From assembly GCA_005888465.1 (NCBI GenBank), contig VAYJ01000012.1, positions 13,672 through 18,713 of the forward strand: a DNA stretch of 5,042 nucleotides. Direction: 5' to 3'. The notes beneath the pieces were generated by a model. It saw only the letters and a list, made by a program, of their open reading frames with translations. It did not search any database and was not told the origin of the DNA. Both the position numbers and the translations under genes were made by a program. How positions within the stretch are numbered: position 1 is the first letter of the stretch; every line of letters starts with the position of its first letter. Below, one piece after another: positions 1 to 5,042 of the stretch. Source of the DNA: Actinomycetota bacterium. GTDB taxonomy: Bacteria; Actinomycetota; UBA4738.

Positions 1-1324
<1,324 letters not shown>

Positions 1325-1332
1325 ATGCGCGA

Positions 1333-1362
1333 ATTATGAAGCGTGCGGGGCGAGGCAGTCAA
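1333..1362 (-). promoter_or_regulatory. sigma70-like promoter of the GspE-type gene, possibly giving a leaderless mRNA
   Basis: On the minus strand TTGACT (plus 1357-1362; 5 of 6 to TTGACA) is followed after exactly 18 nt by CATAAT (plus 1333-1338; 5 of 6 to TATAAT). Only 8 nt (1325-1332) separate the -10 box from the A of the ATG at 1324. A normal start point about 7 nt past the -10 box would fall at or just before the start codon. This agrees with the missing Shine-Dalgarno sequence. The boxes are seen directly; promoter activity is inferred. Confidence 0.55.
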
Positions 1363-1468
1363 TGGAAATGCTTGAACCCGTTCGTTTCACGTTGGCGGTC
1401 CTCTCCCTCTCTGGACTCCGCCGGTTTGACCATGCACTGATCTGCCCGCCTGTACCCCGTCTTCCGCG

Positions 1469-1506
1469 TGACACTGTCCGTTGACACTGCTGACAGAGTT
1501 GACACT
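1469..1506. repeat. Cluster of four TGACA direct repeats (possible operator)
   Basis: TGACACT occurs at 1469-1475, 1482-1488 and 1500-1506, with a related TGACAG at 1491-1496. Start-to-start spacings are 13, 9 and 9 nt. The cluster lies in the non-coding stretch between the cytochrome gene and the GspE-type gene, about 107-144 nt upstream of the -35 box of the latter. Short regularly spaced direct repeats in such a place can be a transcription-factor array, but no known regulator is recognised from the motif. Confidence 0.35.
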
Positions 1507-1560
1507 TCGAAAGCGGTGTCCCTCTTTCTGCACGCTCGAGGAAGGCATCAACGGGCAGCG

Positions 1561-1599
1561 TGCCGAGGCTTTGCTCGGCAGCCCCCGCGACAGCCGAGC
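1561..1599 (-). terminator. Hairpin(s) just downstream of the cytochrome gene, two mutually exclusive folds
   Basis: Fold A pairs TGCCGAG (1561-1567) with CTCGGCA (1574-1580), a perfect 7-bp stem with a 6-nt loop. Fold B pairs GCTCGGC (1573-1579) with GCCGAGC (1593-1599), also 7 perfect base pairs. Both use the middle arm, so they exclude each other. The structures begin 14 nt past the cytochrome stop codon at 1613-1615, a natural place for a transcript end. Neither fold is followed by a U-tract on the minus strand, so intrinsic termination is doubtful. An mRNA 3'-end stabiliser or Rho-dependent end is as likely. Confidence 0.35.
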
Positions 1600-1612
1600 G
1601 TCGAGAACAAGC

Positions 1613-3037
1613 CTACAGCGAGCGGAGGAAGTTCAGGAGATCCTGCTTCTTGCTCTCATTGAGCTTGTTGAAGCTATCGATGACTGCGTTCGCCTCCGAC
1701 GGTCCGAACGTCGAGTTCCCCGCGCTCTTGTGCGCCTGGATGGCCTGGGGGAGGTCCGTGGTCCGCCCGTCGTGAAGGAAGAATATGCGCTGCCCCAGAC
1801 CCCACAGGGGTGCCGTCCGGAACTCATCGCCCTGTGCCCCTCCCTGGAGAATATTGTCGGCCAGGCCCGGTCCCATGGCGTGCAGCAAGACGTCCGAGAA
1901 GAGGTTGACGGGCTGGTTCCTCAACGCTGCCACCGTAGAATAGCCCGTCATCAGCGTCGGCGTGTGGCAGAGGGCGCAACCCGTGCTCACGAACAGGGAT
2001 CGACCATTGCTGATCGAGGACGCGCCACCGGGCGTGTCCGGCGAGGGGGTGGGCGGCGCCAGGAATCGCTGAAAGAAGGCGAACTTCTCGATCGCGTTCA
2101 AGCCGGAAGGAGTGGTTGCGACCTCGGTGTCGGTGACGTCGTTGGGGACCATGACGAACTGGCAGGCCGGGTTCTGCTCGCGCTCCTGCTGGAACAGCTC
2201 GTTCGAGATGCCCATCTCGACGTTGTACGCCTCGCCAGAGAAGAGCAGCAGGGTTTGGTTCTGCGCCTTCCACCCGAACCTGGCAATCGTCCCGTCGTTG
2301 CCGTTGTTGTTCGTGCTCCCCGTGACCGTCCGCCCCGACACGGTGAGGTTGGGGTGGCCCTTGATGCCGAACTGCTTCTTGGTGGCGGCGTTGGCAGCCT
2401 GGTTGGCCAGGATCACGCTGTCAGGAATCTGCTCGATGAGGCCGACGCCAAAGACCGGTGTCGGAATTCTGAAAATCAGGTTGTTGTTGGCCGCTTGCGT
2501 GCCGAAGTCGGGCTGGGCCAGGGAGCAGCCGCCCGCTCCCGTCCGCCCCGTGATAGTGGCGGTGTTGTGCACACCCCCATCCCGGGTCCCGTCGGGGTTG
2601 AATCTGAACCGGGCTTCGCGCACCGGTCCGTTCGACGTGATGAAGAATGGGACCGTGTCGGTGCCGCCGTCTTTCTTGGCGAACCCCACTTGCGGGTTCA
2701 CGAAGGGGCTGGTGCCGCCCGTGGCGGGCTGGGCGTGACAGCCGGCACAGCTATCGAGGTTCATCCGCGGGCCGAGGCCGTCTGCGACGCCCTCCACCTC
2801 CTCGAAGTCCGCCTTGCCAGCCGCAAAGAACTCGTTTTCCCTGGCGGTCAATCCGGCGATCGGTCCGCCCCCGCCCGCCGGCCCACCGCGCACGCCCGGA
2901 TCAACGGCGGGGGTACTTGGGCTGGTAACTGTGCTCGTTGTCGAAGGCGCCTGGGCCTGAAGCAGCGCGGCGATGCCCAACACCATCGGGAGTACGAGAA
3001 GGAAGACCATGAGTCGGACGTGTTTAAAAGCGTTCAT
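1613..3037 (-). CDS. Exported di-heme oxidoreductase-family cytochrome c (DUF1111/COG3488 type)
   Basis: This is a periplasmic c-type cytochrome of 474 residues with two haem-attachment motifs, CAGCH (97-101) and CALCH (354-358). The family is called di-heme oxidoreductase or putative peroxidase; its substrate is generally unknown and I do not assign one. A Sec signal peptide is clear: K5/R8, a hydrophobic core at about 9-26, and a likely cleavage after AQA (28-30). A Ser/Thr/Pro/Gly-rich linker follows (31-59). Family landmarks are LGPRMNLDSCAGCH, LLHAMGPGLAD (384-394), FRTAPLWGLG (406-415) and FLHDGR (420-425). Cys171 and Cys292 are additional and could form a disulfide. The ATG at 3035-3037 has a strong AGGAGG (3045-3050) 7 nt upstream, which fixes the start. 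The gene is divergent from the NtrC-type regulator at 3356 and has a sigma54-like promoter at 3114-3128. MauG/cytochrome c peroxidase kinship is distant. Family assignment is firm, function is not. Confidence 0.92.
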   Translation of the reverse strand: MNAFKHVRLMVFLLVLPMVLGIAALLQAQAPSTTSTVTSPSTPAVDPGVRGGPAGGGGPIAGLTARENEFFAAGKADFEEVEGVADGLGPRMNLDSCAGCHAQPATGGTSPFVNPQVGFAKKDGGTDTVPFFITSNGPVREARFRFNPDGTRDGGVHNTATITGRTGAGGCSLAQPDFGTQAANNNLIFRIPTPVFGVGLIEQIPDSVILANQAANAATKKQFGIKGHPNLTVSGRTVTGSTNNNGNDGTIARFGWKAQNQTLLLFSGEAYNVEMGISNELFQQEREQNPACQFVMVPNDVTDTEVATTPSGLNAIEKFAFFQRFLAPPTPSPDTPGGASSISNGRSLFVSTGCALCHTPTLMTGYSTVAALRNQPVNLFSDVLLHAMGPGLADNILQGGAQGDEFRTAPLWGLGQRIFFLHDGRTTDLPQAIQAHKSAGNSTFGPSEANAVIDSFNKLNESKKQDLLNFLRSL

Positions 3038-3113
3038 GCTGGAGCCTCCTGTCCGGGGCTACTTCCAAGCTCCTCGCCCGAAGATGGACGAACATACGGG
3101 CTTCGTGCGGAAC

Positions 3114-3128
3114 GCAAGCGGAATGCCA
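3114..3128 (-). promoter_or_regulatory. sigma54-type (-24/-12) promoter driving the di-heme cytochrome gene
   Basis: Read on the minus strand the site is TGGCATTCCGCTTGC. It matches the YTGGCA core and the TTGC core of the sigma54 consensus, with exactly 10 nt between the invariant GG and GC. The two bases after TGGCA (TT rather than CG) are off consensus. The predicted start point is near 3102, giving a leader of about 65 nt before the AGGAGG-preceded ATG at 3037. A sigma54-dependent activator gene lies immediately divergent, which strengthens the call. Matches are seen directly; use by sigma54 is inferred. Confidence 0.6.
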
Positions 3129-3151
3129 GAGCGCGGATTTCGAGCAAGATA

Positions 3152-3196
3152 AGGAAAACGTGCGCGTGGACGGCGCGCGCCGTTCCCCGTTTTCCT
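3152..3196. promoter_or_regulatory. Nested dyad with a perfect 14-bp palindrome, candidate activator binding site
   Basis: The outer arms AGGAAAACG (3152-3160) and CGTTTTCCT (3188-3196) are perfect 9-bp inverted repeats. Inside them ACGGCGCGCGCCGT (3170-3183) is a perfect 14-bp palindrome whose centre is only 2.5 nt from that of the outer arms. The centre lies about 75 nt upstream of the predicted sigma54 start of the cytochrome gene and about 180 nt upstream of the regulator gene. An enhancer site for the adjacent Fis-type HTH regulator is the favoured reading. The GC-rich hairpin followed by a T-rich arm could instead act as a transcription barrier. Confidence 0.4.
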
Positions 3197-3229
3197 CTTG
3201 TGTCCATACAGGAAGGCCGCTATTGTGGC

Positions 3230-3239
3230 GCCGGCCGGC
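3230..3239. repeat. 10-bp palindrome GCCGGCCGGC between two ATTGTG repeats
   Basis: GCCGGCCGGC is a perfect palindrome, flanked by direct copies of ATTGTG at 3222-3227 and 3245-3250 (23 nt apart). It lies roughly 130 nt upstream of the predicted cytochrome start point, a usual distance for a sigma54 activator enhancer. GC-only palindromes occur by chance in GC-rich DNA, so this is a weaker candidate than the dyad at 3152-3196. Confidence 0.25.
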
Positions 3240-3342
3240 CAGCGATTGTGCGGACTACAACAGGGAGAAATGCGCACACGCACCTCACGGTTCCGCACGA
3301 TTTCACATCAGGTCGATTTTCGGAGTCGCTTGCGCTCTCGTC

Positions 3343-3347
3343 AGGAG
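3343..3347 (+). promoter_or_regulatory. Shine-Dalgarno site fixing the regulator start
   Basis: AGGAG lies 8 nt upstream of ATG 3356. This matters because the regulator reading frame stays open leftwards for about 1.9 kb. The site, together with a receiver domain that begins directly with MTASILVVDD, decides in favour of the 3356 start. Confidence 0.75.
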
Positions 3348-3355
3348 ACCGGATC

Positions 3356-4693
3356 ATGACCGCATCGATTCTTGTCGTGGACGACGTTCCGGGCATGCAG
3401 GAGATCCTGAACCACTCGTTGTCGGGCGAGGGATATCGCGTGGCCACCGCCAGCAGTGGCGAGGAGGCCCTGACCCGCATCGAGGAGCACGAGTTCGATG
3501 TCATCGTGTCCGATATCGTGATGCCCGGAGTGGGCGGTCTGGAAATCCTGGAGAAGGCGCGCTTGCTCGACCCGCGGGTGGCTGTCATCTTGATGATAGG
3601 CTATGCGACCATCGACACCGCCATCGCCGCTCTCCGCAGCGGGGCCTGCGACTACCTGGAGAAGCCGTTCCCGCTCGACGAGCTCAAGGTGCGCGTGCGG
3701 CGTCTGATCCAGCTCCGCAATGAGCTCTGGAAGGGGCGGCTCCAGCAGCGCGCGCTCCAGCCCCGTCCGGACGGCCCCATCCTCATCGGGGAGAGTGCGC
3801 CCATGCGGCTCGTACGCGACCAGATCGCGAAGAGTGCGCGCGCGCGGAGCAACGTGTTGATCACCGGCGAGAGTGGCACCGGCAAGGAGCTAGTCGCCCG
3901 CGAGCTGCACGCCGGCAGCGCACGGCGGGCGCAGGCCTTCGTTGCCGTCAACTGCGGCGCCATCCCGGAGGCGCTGCTCGAGAGCCAGCTCTTCGGGCAC
4001 GTCCGCGGGGCCTTCACGACGGCGGTGCACGCCAATCCCGGGCTCTTCGCCGTCGCCAGCGGGGGCACGCTGTTCCTGGATGAGATCGGTGAGCTCCCGT
4101 TCGCGCTCCAGGTCAAGCTGCTCCGGGTGATCGAGGAGCGGCATGTGTGGCCGGTCGGCGCCACGCGACCGGTGCCCGTGGACGTCCGCCTCATCGCCAG
4201 CACCAATCGCGATCTCGGCCAGGAGGTGACCGCCGGACGGTTCCGCGAGGACCTCTTCTACCGGCTGAACGTCGTGCGGCTCGAGCTGCCGCTCCTTCGG
4301 GAGCGGCGCGGTGACATTCCCCTCCTCGTCGATCACCTCGTGCAGCGGCTCAACGCCAAGCTCGGCACCGTCGTGCTCGGCGTGGAGCGGGAGGCGCTCC
4401 GCGCGCTCATCAGCCACCCGTGGCGCGGCAACGTGCGCGAGCTCGAGAACGTCCTCGAGCGGGCCATGGTGCTCGGCGACGGCGAGCTGATCTCGCTCCA
4501 GGATCTTCCGGGGAGCCTGACGGCCTCGGAAGGTGGGCACCTCACCGACCTCCGGGAGGCCGTCCGCCAGTTCGAGCGCCAGCATCTGATGAACGTGCTC
4601 GCGGAAACGGGATGCGACAAGCGCGAGGCCGCCCAGCTGCTGGGAATCAGCCTCGCCTCGCTCTACCGAAAGCTCAACGCCATCGACAACTAG
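3356..4693 (+). CDS. NtrC-family sigma54-dependent response regulator
   Basis: This is a cytoplasmic transcription activator of 445 residues that would be phosphorylated by a sensor kinase and use ATP hydrolysis to remodel sigma54-RNA polymerase. The receiver domain (about 3-118) has acidic D9/D10, phospho-acceptor D53 in VSDIVMPG, and K103 in EKPF. The usual switch Thr/Ser is Ile81 (ATA codon). The AAA+ domain (about 141-370) has Walker A GESGTGKE (171-178), a sigma54-contact loop reading GAFTTA (218-223), Walker B GGTLFLDEIGEL (236-247), sensor I STNRDL (282-287) and the FREDLFYRLNV region (296-306) with candidate arginine fingers. A Fis-type HTH occupies about 413-440 (CDKREAAQLLGISLASLYRKL). 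It is full length and complete for the family. No kinase gene is adjacent. It diverges from the di-heme cytochrome gene, whose promoter is sigma54-like, so that gene is its most likely target. AtoC, ZraR or HydG names would be over-specific. Confidence 0.95.
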   Translation: MTASILVVDDVPGMQEILNHSLSGEGYRVATASSGEEALTRIEEHEFDVIVSDIVMPGVGGLEILEKARLLDPRVAVILMIGYATIDTAIAALRSGACDYLEKPFPLDELKVRVRRLIQLRNELWKGRLQQRALQPRPDGPILIGESAPMRLVRDQIAKSARARSNVLITGESGTGKELVARELHAGSARRAQAFVAVNCGAIPEALLESQLFGHVRGAFTTAVHANPGLFAVASGGTLFLDEIGELPFALQVKLLRVIEERHVWPVGATRPVPVDVRLIASTNRDLGQEVTAGRFREDLFYRLNVVRLELPLLRERRGDIPLLVDHLVQRLNAKLGTVVLGVEREALRALISHPWRGNVRELENVLERAMVLGDGELISLQDLPGSLTASEGGHLTDLREAVRQFERQHLMNVLAETGCDKREAAQLLGISLASLYRKLNAIDN

Positions 4694-4711
4694 CCCTGGC
4701 CGGTCAGGGCT
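4692..4711 (+). terminator. Hairpin overlapping the regulator stop codon
   Basis: AGCCCTG (4692-4698) pairs perfectly with CAGGGCT (4705-4711) around a 6-nt loop. The stem begins inside the TAG stop codon (4691-4693). There is no following U-tract, so on its own it is at best a weak terminator. It may act with the next hairpin. Confidence 0.35.
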
Positions 4712-4716
4712 CGGTG

Positions 4717-4742
4717 AGGTCGGCGAGCTGACCTTCCTGTTG
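4717..4742 (+). terminator. Second hairpin with short T-rich tail after the regulator gene
   Basis: AGGTCGG (4717-4723) pairs with CTGACCT (4728-4734) around a CGAG tetraloop, 7 bp including one G-U. It is followed by TCCTGTTG, a modestly T-rich tail. Lying 6 nt after the first hairpin, it could give a tandem intrinsic terminator separating the regulator from the zinc-ribbon gene. The tail is weaker than in standard terminators. Confidence 0.4.
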
Positions 4743-4859
4743 CAGATCGCCCTGAGACGGTCCGGCGCGGGCGCTCGAGCGGGCGGCGTGGAGCGACCAA
4801 TGCGCGGACGGGATGAGGCGGCTGGTCCCCCACGCCACGCGAAATCAGTGGTAAGCTTC

Positions 4860-4898
4860 ATGCCGCGAGGCAAGAAGAGAGCCGCCGTGAGGAGGTGA
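4860..4898 (+). other. 12-codon mini-ORF whose stop overlaps the zinc-ribbon gene start (possible leader peptide)
   Basis: ATG at 4860 opens a 12-codon frame encoding MPRGKKRAAVRR, ending with TGA at 4896-4898. It is strongly basic (six Lys/Arg of twelve). Its stop overlaps the candidate GTG start at 4895-4897 as GTGA, the usual geometry of translational coupling. No good Shine-Dalgarno precedes the ATG, so the mini-ORF could be fortuitous. Confidence 0.25.
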
Positions 4899-5042
4899 GC
4901 CCGGCGACGCCTAGCGAGCCCACGGTGCGATGTCCATCCTGTCAGGCGGAAAACGCCGCCACGCAGAAGTTCTGCGGGGAGTGTGGCGTTCGCCTACCCG
5001 CTGCCTGCCCCGCCTGCGGCCATCTGAATTCCCCCACGCAGA
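4895..5042 (+). CDS. Zinc-ribbon protein, probably N-terminus of an adenylate/guanylate cyclase-ATPase type protein (partial)
   Basis: The frame encodes CPSC (13-16), CGEC (27-30) and CPAC (38-41) before leaving the window after 49 codons. The spacing and wording (KFCGECG, then LPAACPACG) match double zinc-ribbon domains. In many GC-rich environmental bacteria that arrangement precedes a class III nucleotidyl cyclase domain, an AAA ATPase and TPR repeats in proteins of about 1000 residues. Only the metal-binding start is visible, so the cyclase idea is inference; a stand-alone zinc-ribbon protein is possible. The frame is open from 4817 and has no ATG. GTG at 4895 and GTG at 4925 are the candidate starts. 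The first overlaps the mini-ORF stop (GTGA), with AGGAGG directly abutting it, too close to serve normally. The second lacks a Shine-Dalgarno. Confidence 0.75.
   Translation, partial: MSPATPSEPTVRCPSCQAENAATQKFCGECGVRLPAACPACGHLNSPTQ

Larger units (their letters stand above)
3038..3355. promoter_or_regulatory. Divergent regulatory region between the cytochrome and regulator genes
   Basis: These 318 nt contain no credible gene. From left to right they hold the cytochrome Shine-Dalgarno (3045-3050), a leader of about 65 nt, a -24/-12 promoter element facing left (3114-3128), a nested dyad (3152-3196) enclosing a perfect 14-bp palindrome (3170-3183), a 10-bp palindrome (3230-3239) flanked by two ATTGTG copies (3222-3227 and 3245-3250), and the regulator Shine-Dalgarno (3343-3347). 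I found no convincing -35/-10 pair for the rightward regulator gene. Confidence 0.7.

Noticed and set aside
1374..1383. GAACCCGTTC as a possible LexA/SOS box upstream of the secretion ATPase
   Set aside because: The Gram-positive-type LexA box has GAAC and GTTC separated by 4 nt. Here only 2 nt separate them, and no SOS gene is present.
1468..1662. Small plus-strand ORFs between the ATPase and cytochrome genes
   Set aside because: They lack a Shine-Dalgarno, have arginine-rich random composition, and run into the antisense of the cytochrome gene.
3322..3333. Possible sigma54 promoter for the regulator gene on the plus strand (GGAGTCGCTTGC)
   Set aside because: The GG-to-GC gap is 8 nt instead of the required 10, and the TGGCA core is absent.
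1481..3355. Leftward extension of the regulator frame, giving an apparent 1070-residue ORF
   Set aside because: The extension is antisense to the well-supported cytochrome gene and has no domain. AGGAG plus ATG at 3356 and the immediate receiver start fix the true N-terminus.
3890..4873. 327-residue minus-strand ORF opposite the regulator
   Set aside because: It is antisense to the AAA+ and HTH domains, has no recognisable motif, and reflects codon bias on the coding strand.

Overview
The window is a GC-rich bacterial segment whose third codon positions are mostly G or C. That bias also produces long spurious antisense ORFs. It holds two genes on the minus strand (positions 1-3037) and one complete plus one edge-truncated gene on the plus strand (3356-5042). 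The gene mix is a type II secretion or type IV pilus ATPase, a secreted di-heme cytochrome of the DUF1111 type, an NtrC-like regulator, and a zinc-ribbon protein resembling the N-terminus of large adenylate cyclase/ATPase proteins. This would suit an environmental Gram-negative lineage such as Rokubacteria/Methylomirabilota or the former Deltaproteobacteria. That assignment is inference from gene style only; nothing here fixes the taxon.

Layout. Positions 1-1324 (minus) are the first 441 residues of a GspE/PilB-type secretion ATPase, cut by the left edge. It starts with a repeated motif typical of the c-di-GMP-binding MshEN domain. Its promoter looks sigma70-like and sits so close to the ATG that the mRNA may be leaderless. 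Positions 1325-1612 are non-coding and contain a competing-hairpin arrangement and a cluster of TGACA direct repeats. Positions 1613-3037 (minus) encode a 474-residue exported di-heme oxidoreductase-family protein. Positions 3038-3355 are a divergent regulatory region with a good -24/-12 (sigma54) promoter facing the cytochrome gene and several perfect palindromes upstream of it. Positions 3356-4693 (plus) encode a complete 445-residue sigma54-dependent response regulator (receiver, AAA+, Fis-type HTH). Positions 4694-4894 contain two consecutive hairpins and a mini-ORF. From about 4895 to the right edge a double zinc-ribbon protein begins.

How the parts may work together. The strongest system-level reading is a compact regulatory module. 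The NtrC-family regulator lies divergently next to a di-heme cytochrome gene that carries its own sigma54-type promoter, and the palindromes lie where enhancer sites for such an activator would be expected. The signal and the partner histidine kinase are not in the window. The regulator has two departures from consensus at functional positions: Ile81 at the receiver Thr/Ser switch site, and GAFTTA instead of GAFTGA in the sigma54-contact loop. I see no CRISPR array, tRNA, rRNA, insertion sequence or attachment site.
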